From the NCBI RefSeq assembly GCF_963678635.1, contig NC_087065.1, positions 55,518,397-55,582,396 on the forward strand: a stretch of DNA of 64,000 bases. The letters are read 5' to 3'. Source of the DNA: Symsagittifera roscoffensis. Lineage: Eukaryota > Xenacoelomorpha > Acoela > Convolutidae. Positions 41,101 to 53,100 of the stretch are shown piece by piece. The first letter of the stretch is position 1. Every line of letters begins with the position of its first letter. A program made the translations under genes and the position numbers. A model generated the notes under the pieces. That model did no database searches, was not told the DNA's origin, and saw nothing but the letters and a program-made list of their open reading frames with translations.

Positions 41101-44100
41101 CGAATGACAGAAAGTTTGATGAGCCTATCAGAGATCATTATTCAAAATTTGAAAAACATGAAAATAGGTGTTTTCGGCAGTTAGAAAAATGTTGATTGGA
41201 TGGACATTTTGTGCTTTATTTGGACCTTCTCTTATGCAAATAGTTCTAACAAACAGATTTCGGTCGCAGGTGCACTCGGGGGAGGACGATCACGAGGAAA
41301 GGTCACGTGCCCGAGAATTTCTTCTTCATCTACGCGGGCAAAGTGAACGTGTCCTGCTTCGAGGACGAGGAGAGTGTCTACGAGGCCTCTCAAGTGGTCG
41401 CTCAACTCCACAAGGGCGACTGGTTTGGGGTCAGTACTATATGCAGGTCGAATTATTCTGAGTTAACACTGATGGCTTGTAGCCAGGGGTTTATGCATTT
41501 AATGTTAATAAAAGATAATATTATCGATTAGTATCGATTATTCTTTTTCTTATTCTAAAAGTTTTGACCAACTCCACTAGCTATTTTGTCATGTCCGATA
41601 TAATCGAAGTTTCATTTACTGTTGTGCTAGCAATTACTTCACAGCTAATTTTATTTGTGTAACATTCGCCCAGCAACAGAAAATAGAAAAAGTCCCCATT
41701 GACGACTGGATGGCCTCAGTTACATTATTTTATCCGTTTTTTACCGTCTCGACCTAGCCAGTTGATTTTTGGTTTGTTTAAGGGCTAACCATCGTGTTGT
41801 AGCTTTTAGGCGATCAACCCATGGGATTTTACTTAGCTTTCATTTACATGCGGAAATAGCCTCATACTTGGGTCTCGGATCCCCATAAAACATGATTGTT
41901 ACTAAAACAGGGCTAAAAACCAAAATTATAGATACTTTTATTGACAGCTACATATGAGATCCATTAAAGATGGATTGACCCTTTCCTCGCACGTAACTAC
42001 TCATGCTCTGAAACAATCAATCAATATTGAGTTAAATTAAATCCGTTCAGGGAATTACAGCAGCTAAAAGATTGTAATTTTTTAAGATTTTTTCTAGGCG
42101 CCGGGCCTCCATTTCCGATTTCTCCTAGAAATAAAGTCGTTATCTTTTTTATCTTCCTCTGTTCGGGGGGAGGGTTAGGATCTGTCCCAATTATTCTACC
42201 CAACACGGTTCACTTGATCTTGCGACAGAGGCTTTGATTGCATCTCTCAATGTCTCGATTCTTTCTCTTTACGGTACGATTGAAACAAAATTCTTTAGAA
42301 AAAAATACGATTGAAAAAAAAATCTCGATTCTTTACGGTACGATTGAAAAAAAAAATCACTTAATTTGAGATGATTCATCCAAGAAGGAAACGACCAACA
42401 TAAGAGCTGTTCAGCTCTTTACGGATGACCGCTGTTGCGCCTTTTCTTAAAAACTAGGCTCTTTTTCCTTCCCCCACCCCACCTCGCATGATCATCAATT
42501 TTATAGTATACCGAGTCGTTTTACAAGGTTAATTATGAAGACCAAATATGTTTGTCATGGCCTAACTAGTCCGTATGTCAATTTTCAAAACAATCAGGAA
42601 ATGTGAACAAAAGGGGGAGCCAAAATCTATAATAAAAATTTTAAATAAATCTATTTAACATAATTGTTACTTTTCCATATTTGTATGTAGGGAATGTCCA
42701 TCTCGCGGGAGACAGGTAGGGAGCTGACGGTGGTGGCGATGGAGGACTGTGAGTTCCTGGTGGTGGATGGGGAGGACTTCCCGGACACTGGACTGCAGCC
42801 ACTCATCCTCCAACAACTCAACACCAAACTCCAACACCTCAGGTGTGAAATCACATCAGTATGTAAAGCAGCATCTGAAGATCAGTATGTAGATCGGTCC
42901 TCTTAAATTCAGGGGCAAATTTCGTCACACATACGTTTCGCCTCTAATATCTCACACACTAAATGGTGTAAGGAAATTGGAGGAAACGTAAGAGGGGCGA
43001 TCTGCCAAATCGAACCGGGCGAAATGTGTGTAGACATAGCAAAAATACTTGCTGATGTTATGGAACCAGTGATCTCAATAGTGGGATGGGTAGTACCCCC
43101 CCCACCACTTAACTTTATACATAATTCACTAACGATTCCCTTCAAAATGAATCGTCAACTGAATCCGGCATAAAGTTGCATGGATTTCTTAATCCACTAA
43201 TACTAAACCTTTCAAGAGAAGGTCCCTCATTGCATCAATCACGTTTATTGTTTTTGTCATGTTTATTGTTTATGTCATTTGATGGAAAGTTTAGTTTTAA
43301 CTTTAAGAAACTGATCGAACTTCAACTCTTCCCAACAGCATTTAATCTCACGACTTGAACACAATTTCATCTATTTGACCTGTTTTTGTCAAAAAATTTT
43401 TTACATTTTTAATTGCCAGAGCTCAAGGCATAAAGGATTCAGACAATTAGACCTCGTTAAAAAGTTCCAATTTCTATAATACACTAACCAAACGGTTCAG
43501 CAGCTTTTAAACGTGGTGAACATTAACGAATTTTCCCCCTTTGAAATGGGGGATTGGAGATGTTTTAAGAGATCTAAAACTATTTTCAGGAACCACCCCT
43601 TTTTGTCTTCTTTGGACGATGAAACAATTGAGGCACTTCTAGTGGAGACTAAATTGCTGGAGGCAGCTCACGACTCCGTGATTGTGAGAGACTCCCAGAA
43701 GTGCAACCACATTTACCTTGTCTGCCAGGTAAGTGCAGCGAATATTTTCCAGAGTGTCTTACTTAAGTGCATGTTGAGACGTTGTCTTTTTACTTGTGTC
43801 TGTACAGACCTGCCTATGTTCAGATTTTGATTAAAAAACAGATTTTGACAACATCTTTGGGACTATATCCACACAACGAATCTTTGATTACTGTCAGCAG
43901 CCATCGTTTGCTACTTTTAACTCAAGTTTTCAAGTACGGTACAAGTTCATATGGTAAGAAACCATCTAATACTATTGGCACCAAAGACAACTTATTAGCA
44001 AACATTGGCACCAAAGACAAATTTAGACATAAAAGATCAAAGGTAATTCAGCCAAAATAGGAGGCCATAAAATAGTACTAGAAAGCAGCATTTAGGCTGT

Positions 44101-47100
44101 TAGTGAGCTGGCCCAATTCCCCCCTTTATTCAGTCCCTCAGATTGCTACATTTAGAAAATTTTTTGAAAGAACTTTCAAATAAAACTTTTTTAAACTAAT
44201 TGATGTTGCATCAAATTTTACTTGCCAGTTTGAACGAACCAATTGCTCTCTTGATAGGGATTTTGTGGCGTTTTTCGATGGATGAGCTCCAAACTTCTCA
44301 GCGACCCGATTGAGTTCGGAACCATGCAGAAATCAGTCCGAGCTGACGCAGTAGACACGCCAAGGAGCTGGAGCGCGAAACCTCCGAAAGCGAAAACAAA
44401 ATCCTCTACTCCGCGTCGTGAGAGTTTGATGACTTCATCTAGTGACAATATCCTGAGGAAGGAGTTGGCGCACATAAAAGAGAGTGTGGGGAAACTGTCA
44501 ATTGAGTACTTAACCTTCCCCCAAGTGAATGTTACTCGACAGGAGCAGTTCGAGTACTGGCAGAAAAGTCGAAACGACAGAGATGTGAACAGAGAAAAGT
44601 AAGATAGATTTCAAATTCTCAGTCTCATTTTAGCTTTACGTTTTTTCGTGGTTTATTAATTAAAATTCGAAACTTAAAACTTATAATCGATGCGTTTCCA
44701 ATAAAAAACGTTATCAAAAATTATATTTAATTGAAACATTTACTGTTAAGTTCTATACTTTTGCTGTAGAAAAGTAAGTGCTATACTTTAGGCGTTCGGC
44801 AAATTACAAGAAAGATAATGGCAACTTCGTCAAGCTGGAAACAATCGGAGCCGGTGAAAGCTTCGTAAGTCATTTTTACATAGTTAAAACCTCAAGGAAA
44901 AGGAGTACTTGGAAATTTTGTGAAAACAATTACAATCTAGATGATCTATCTGAAAAACATCAATTCAAAAAGGCTAGCACATCCAACATAACCATAAAAC
45001 GGCTGGCATGTCCTCATTTAAATCATTACATTGGTACCAGAAGTCTTTCACGGACATTTTTGTACATCCTTCTGGACTATTGATCAATACGAAATTATGC
45101 ACTAGCTGAAAATTTATGTAAAACCAATCAGAACAAATTTCATTAAAATTGAGCAATAAAAAACATGCAAATTTTTTTCAGACTATATGATTGGCACATG
45201 AGTGATATTCATTTGTTGTTGAGATCATTCAAAAAAGAATTCATATGCGTCGGCGGTCAGAGTATGAGCATAGAATCATCTGACAAAAAGCAGAAAAATT
45301 GACGCATTATTTCCTTTTCCCTTCCAAGATGATCTCAAAAAGAAATGAATACCAATCATGTGCCAAAAACTCATTTGGTGCCTTCAAAAAAAAGGCACTC
45401 AATAATGCCACTCATTTATGATTTGTTACTCATTGTTCAATGTTTGCAGGGTCTTCCGGAAGACTTGCCGACTATGCCCTCGATGCAGTTGATCAGCTGC
45501 AAGTCAGTCCTCATTGAGATCCCACTATCCACCTTCAACCGCTACTTGAGACCCAAAGTGGGTCCCCTCATTTCCAAGTCGTTCCTCCCCTTCCACGCCC
45601 TGTGTGAGTCATCAACCGACAAGTTCAACCGACTCAACTGCTGGGAGAGTGTCAAGAGAAGGCAAGTTTATAGTTGTGACTGGTTCAAAAGAATCTTTTC
45701 TGGTTCCGACAAGCACGGGAAGGCTGAGAACTATTATTTCTTTTAGGTGATTCAAGGCGTCGGAACATTTTTGTCGACTTTTACTTAGGCCAACCGAATA
45801 ATTTTTTGAGCTATACCAAAAACACTATAAAGATTCCATTTGAGAAAATTTTCTGTGCAGGTCAAAATTTTATGAAAAAATAGGCCAAAAACTACGTTTT
45901 TAGGCAGTTTTTGGAAGGTTTCGATTTGAAAAAATGCATTTTTTCTCGGCGTTCGCTCACATGGAAACTGTATTAATTCAGAAGCAAAGCTTCGCTTCGC
46001 AAACACTAGCGAAGCACGGCAAAAAACAGGTCTATAAAACGCAATGAGAAAAATTAGAACTAAGCCTCGGGTTAGTAAAAATTTGTCTATGTCTAGGCTA
46101 CGAGCTGGCGGCCTAAAGACTATGAGTCTCCCACAGTAACCACTTAGCCACGAACGCTTTATAAATCACAAACAGTAGCCCCAAATAATGCTGAGAACTG
46201 ATGCTATGCAATTTCCAATGCTACAGTGAAATTTCCAATAAAGTGGACACTTTTATTAACGAGTTAGTTTAGAAAAAAAAGAAGGCTCGTAATAATATAG
46301 TACGCTGATCGCAAGTGTAAAAAAAGAAAAAGTATCCTTTAACGACGTCCATTTCTGGCCCACGGACCCTGAAATTTTCTTGAATGCAATTTTGCGAAAA
46401 ATTCCGGGTCCGTCGGCCGAAAATGGACAGAACTGAGAAAGAGAATTTTTTTTGGGGGGGAGAAAGTCATATTTTTGAAAAGGGGTTCGCTTTATCCCCC
46501 TAATTTGTTTGCTACTGTCTGCAGGCATCCTATTTTGGCTCTTTTCCAGTCCCCCCCCCCCCCCCCCCCCCCTCCTTTCAAATTCAACTTTGAAAAGCTT
46601 ATTTAACCTTGTCATAATGCAATGAAATTTGGCGTGGTGAACAAATCAACAACTGTGAACAGATTTGTTCTTCATACTTTACAGCGTAACCTCACGCATT
46701 TAGCCGTAATAACACGTAAAACAAACATAAAACTCGGTATTTTGAAAGGTGGGGGGGGGAACTGGAAAAAAGCCCCTATTTTTCTATTTTTATGGAACCA
46801 GGAAGCAGCCTTGCATCACGAAACACGTTATCAAATGCTCACGCTTTTTGAAGCCATAAAAACGATGTCACTTGGATGCCCTCTCGCAAAAGCGCGAAAG
46901 ACACAAAATTCAGAAAAAACATGCTGCTTATCTGATTTAAAAGATGAAGAAAACTATTAAGAAGAGAGAAAGGTAAAATATGTTTTTTTTTCCTTTGGAT
47001 ATTCTTATTTTTTTTTTCATCAACAAAACACGCTTCTTTGACGCTAACTCTGCCAAATTGTCAAAAAAGAAACTTTTGCGCAGATAGAAGTACGCGAAAA

Positions 47101-50100
47101 TAAATTTAAAGTGACAAAATCAGCAGGAAAATGAAAAGAATAAATTACAAAATAATTTTAAAAGTTTTTTGGGATGAAATAAATAAAATACAAAAAAATT
47201 GGAGAGGGGTGGCGTCTCCGCCTTTCAATCGAAAGATCGATGTGTTCGAGGCTCACCATTATCTGTGCTCACTGGTTGAGGGCGAGGGAACATTATCCAG
47301 CCCAGGAAAAAACCAAAAAATGCATGTAAGTCCTAATTAGGGGTGCAACAGCGGCTCTCCGCAAAAAACAACAACTCGTATCTTGGTTCTTTCTCTGGTG
47401 GATAAACTGTCTTAAATTAACTTTACAGATACAGTTTTAGAAAAATTCTTCTCAGTACTCCGGTTAATTTACGCAGATGCTTTATAGTCATTCAAAAAAG
47501 CATGACATGGGGTTGTGCAAGTAGCACAGAATTGCCAACCATACTACTCAGGGGGATCTATGATTTTCTCGAGGAGAGGAATTATCAAAAAAAATTATCG
47601 ATTGTTTTAAGGTCGAGCGAATTGAGTTTTACGAGCTCTCAAAAACACTATAGAGATCCTATTTTGGCCAACAACTTTATGCCGCAGGAAACTCTTCGAG
47701 AAAAGAGGCCAGAAAATGCGTTTTTTGGATTGTTTTGAGCAAAAATTTGGGTTTTTCAATGCGCACCCGGCCCTCAAATTTAGTATATATTAAGCCTGTG
47801 AAAAATTAAGGTTCGGTCAGCCAAAAATCCAAGTTTTAAAATAACACCAAAAGGGGCATTTTGGGTCGCCACGGGATCGAATCACTGAGAAAAGGAAGGC
47901 GCCCCCAAAAACCCGCTACCAATACTAATTTGAGTAATTAAAATTTAAGAAATTCAAAAAATGCTTTCTTCTAGAATTATTTTTTGAAATGGTGATTGAA
48001 CTAGCATTAAAACATGCTGAGGTTGTAATAGCTAAAATAACGTCTCTCGACACTCAGGTATTTTTTTGCTGTTTTTCAGATTCCAATTCACAACCGATAG
48101 GGTTTTAATATGGTACCCCATTTGACAACAACGAGTTTCGTTTGAGATAAACAAAATTGGCTGGAGTTGCTCGGAAAGAAACTGACCGTACGCCATAGCT
48201 CCTTCATATGGGGTTTTTTGTTTTGCATTATGGTATTATGAGCTTTATTTGTGATATAACAAAACAAATTTCGCGTTTTTTTATCAACCTCTAAATCTCT
48301 CGATGCAGAAAAAATACACAGAGACAAAGCGGAGCACCACAACCGTAGTATTGCGAACTAGCAGATGAAAAATTTGAAAAAAAACTCAAAAACACCTTTA
48401 TCACAAAATTTTCAGTTTTTGCCTTGAATGATGCTGAATTGGGCGAGAATACGTCCAGCGAAAACATGTCTGGCATTATTTAAGAAATCATAAATCTTTT
48501 TTTGAGCGGCAACAGACAAAGTTTGGGTAAACTCGCAATGAGCCGAAAGCAAACTTATACTCAGATTCAAAGTAGAGCTTTGCACCAATTGCGATGCAAC
48601 ACAAACATTGCATTAAAAACTAGAAGGCATGAATAGCGACGCAAGCCAAAAAAAAATTGGCGATGTTGAAAAAACTAAAACTACCAAAACTTTTTTTATC
48701 TTTGTCTCAATTTGTCTTGATAAAAAAATTGATAGTTAAGTTTGAAGCGTGAACAAAACTTACGAAGCGTTAAAAAAGTCAAAAGTTTTTAAGCAGACAT
48801 CGATTCAGCCAAAAAAATGTCCAGTAAGAAAGACCAGTATCAAAAATAAAAAACAATAAACAAAACAAAGAAAAATGAAAAAAAAAAAAATTGAAATTTT
48901 CCGAGTCGTAGTTGGTAAAGTTAAAACCATTATAAAAAAGGATATCGATTAGAATAGGTATCTCATGTGCAGACATGGTCATAATATGCCGGTTGGTTGA
49001 CGAAAGTGCAGACTTGAGAAAATGATGCAGTGATTCTGTTGGAGAAGTTCTTTACAAGTACGTTTCTAATCGATGAAGCTTACTAATCGCAAGCATATTA
49101 ACCGCATGCGTAATAACTCTGTGCTCATTATCCGAAAAATTTCATGAAATAAAACCAAAAACCAGTGAAAATTGAAAAAAAAACTATTATTTGAAAAGTT
49201 TTTTTTTAGCCTAATTAAAGTTCAAAAAAAAGAATGACTGTCAAAAATACAGAAAGTAAAAAAAACTTGAAAAAAACTCAAAAGTTTATAAAGCTTCAGG
49301 TTTTTACAGGCCATTTGATCAATTCGATCTGTCTGAAAAAATTGTGAGTTTAGAAAATTTTAAAAAGCAGCCCCCTCGATTTTATTATTAGTTGAAATTT
49401 TGCTATCTATATGATTGGCGCAATCCATCTTTTTTAACCGGAGCTTGCCATCATAGGATTTAAAGACTGAATGCGAGTACGTTACGCCAAATTATTCGGA
49501 CCTCGGTATTTAGCTGGGCTATTTATTGACTAATCAAAGCATCTTAGCTATAATCTGTTTCACATGTGAATAATCGTCTTCGTCAAGTTTGAGACTATCT
49601 GATGTGACGCATTATTTTCATGTATTCGAGTCAGCTGAAAACATTCTTTGATATGTATCAAATTACTAGCAATTTATGGTATAGTAAACCAGCTATTAAA
49701 TCACTAAAACTGTAGAACTTGTCTCGCTAGCACCACCCATTTTGAATAAATCAGAAGTTGATGAAGTGGTTTTATTTGGTTTGGATACCAAAAGACTGCT
49801 TGAATGCATGTATCATCAACAGGTATCAACAAACGAGTTTTGTTCATTTTTTATCAAAACGGCGAACGACATCGCATGATCTTCTGTTGGAAAAAGAAAA
49901 GATAACCAGCAGAACATAGTAAACTAAATAAAAAGTTTCAACGCATTTTCAAATTTTCGGTTCTTGCACAGCCAATAATTTAAATCCACTTCCATAAAAA
50001 ACGCTAATCACATTTTTTTACGCAACTGGCTCTAGTAAATTCAATCATTAAATTACAAGTTACTCCTATTTCGTAAAAACTTAAAAAAGGGAAAAGAAAT

Positions 50101-53100
50101 AACAAAAAATCAGAGGCCGCAAATTTGAAAATTACAAGAAGGAACCAAAAACTATGAAAAATCTAGCAAAACTTAATTCAAGCAAAAGAAAATAGCATGA
50201 TTCATATGGACGCTGACAAAAATAAGCAGTAAAACAAAAGTCATATTATAAAAAAATTCCATTACTTTTGTCGTTAAGCTGAGACGTTACCTACGGGTCA
50301 AATTTGTACCCCAAACTTGATATAATACCAAAGTACTGTTTGCAAAAAAAAATCATATCAAAATTATCAACTTTTGATTTCATACTATTGAATTACTGTC
50401 TTAAAAAAACTTTTCTCTCAAAATTATGAACTTTTGATTTCATTGTAGTTTAACGGATGACGTCAGAGCCCAGCGTTTCACACCTCAGATGGACCCCTAC
50501 GACATCTATTTTCTAGAGGGGGGAGCCCCACCCACGGTACACGCACCCTCAGTCAAATACTCCCACTCAGCCAGACAGGTCCACTTCTTCAGACCCAGAC
50601 ACAGTCTAACCAACCTGGACAGACTGAAACTGCCCTCAATTCACAGATCAGGTTGGTAACACGGAATGCCGTGGCTTTTTTCCTGTTCAACCAATCCCTC
50701 CACGATTGTTATGTAGAACTTACACATAGGACAATGGGTATCAGACTTAGCACATACGCAAAATAAACGTACATTTCTTGTACATTTGATATTCATAATC
50801 TAGTAAATTAAGACTCTTTGCACCAATAAACTAATGTTCATACATGATGGGGTAATAATGATTAAAATTCTGAGAAATTTAAATTGTTACTCTCAGGAGC
50901 CCAAAAAAAACGAAGAAGTCTGATTAAGTCCAAAAACTATTAAATTACTTGATTCACAAGATAGTTTCCAAATAAATACAACGACTTTTCAGAATTTTCA
51001 ACATATGTCATCACAATTTAAAGTAAATTTTAATGCAAACAAAACCTTATTCACCTCTTTAACAGACTTAAAAAGCACAGGAACGTCGCATGTTTTCTAC
51101 CAAGATACCTGTATTCAATCGCTACGGCAAAAAGTTGAAAATTCTTTGATGTCGTTCTTGGGAACTGCTACTTTTGAATAACACTGTCACACAACGCAAG
51201 TGACATAACAACGCCTTCGAATTGAGGTACTTAACAGAGACAATTTTTCTGCTGTTTCAATTATTAAATGAAGACCGAAACCTATCAGACGAAATAAATA
51301 TTCTCATGAAAAACTTGAACAACAATTTCTATTAAACCTTTAGCAATTGGTGCAATCCAGAAAAATAATTTTTCGCTCGTCGAAAAAAGCATTATGCGGC
51401 CATTAAGCCGATATAATAAAGGCCAAAACCTATCAAGCCAAATAAAATATTGTCAAGAAAAACTTAAACAACGACTTCTATGAGGATTTAGAAAGAGAAA
51501 ATTGATTCATAGTGCGATCTAGAAAGAGAAAATTGATTTTGCTCGTTGAAAGACACAATAGAAAACCATTACGACGATACAGGCCGAAACCAGTCAAGCC
51601 GATATAAAAGAAAAACAAAAAGCCAAAAAAAGGTAGTCACGAAAAACTTGAACAATAATTTCTATTAAGATGTTAACAATTTGTGCAACCCAGAGAGCAT
51701 AAAAACTATGTTTCCCGTCAAACGACTCACAATTAGGCCCCTAGGCCGATAAAGTATGTGCCGAAATCAATTGGGCAGAATAAAGTTTTAAGGCGAAAAC
51801 AAAAGAAAATATATGAAATTACGAACAGCAGAAGTAAAACAAAACTCTACAAGCAATCAGGCGCGATTCTAGGATTTTCTCAACGGGGGGGCACTTTCTA
51901 ACATAATGCGATTTTCCGAAAATGAGTCACAGCTGTTAAATTCACGCCTCATTTTGTCGCCTTTTTCAGAAATATGTGTGATTAGCGGTTCTGGATGAAT
52001 ACTTTTGAAATACAATGATGCGAAAACTTGAGTCCTTTGAAATTCACACATGTTATTAACACTTGTTTTTTTGGCCGCAAAATTCAGTATATATTTGAAC
52101 GCTAAATTTACAAAATCATTCCAATCAAATTCACTTTCAGAGTAATGTCTAAACGCAGTTCGACAACAAATCCGTCACCGAGGTCATCCTCAAAGATTAC
52201 GTCCTTCTTTGGTTTTTCAACTCCACAAGCATCACAATCCAGTGAGTTTCAATTTTTATTTTCATTATTTTTTCAATCAAAATTTTGTTTTATTGGTTAG
52301 CGTTTTGATCGTTTGTGGAACTCTACGTTTTGTTTCAGGCGACCTATCCCAGTCTCCCGTGACAGAATCAGATGTCGTGACCGAGAATCAGCCTAGCACT
52401 TCTGGTACCCAACCTGCAGTCCATGAGGCTTCAACGGACACCCCTGCTGACATTGGTGTTTTTGTGGGCGATCCTTCGTCAGCAACTGATGGACAGAAAT
52501 ATGCTCTTCTGAAGACTCGACAAATACCCGTTTTCCCCGGAAACAACTGGCCGCATGAGACAAGATCGGGAAAAAAGAGACACCTCAATGCACGGCATTT
52601 CGAGATTCATGGATCGTGGCTGTGTTACTCACATGAACCAGCTGGACTGTTCTGCAAAGTCTGCCTGTTCTTCGCAGATCGGGACGCGGTCAGACGACGA
52701 AATGGCAGCACAGCGCCCGTGACCTTCATCAACAAAGGATGCACCCGATACAGCAGGCTCACAGGCAGTGAGGGATACTTCGACGCCCACTGCAACACAA
52801 ACTACCACAAGGACGCCTCCCTGGTCGCAGTAGATTTTATCTACGCATTCGAGCATCCCGCCAAGTCAATAGATCAACAACTGGACAAACAGGTTCATCA
52901 GAGAGTTGCAGAAAACCGGAAACGCCTCAAGCCCATCGTCAGCACAATTGTTTTTGCTGGTCGGATGGGACTTCCTCTCCGCGGTCATCGAGACTCTGGG
53001 TCGCTGACGGTTCCAGAGACGGTGGAAGACATTGACGCCGAGTGTGGCAACCTGAGAGCACTTCTACAATTCAGAGCGGTCAGTGGGGACGAAGACCTCA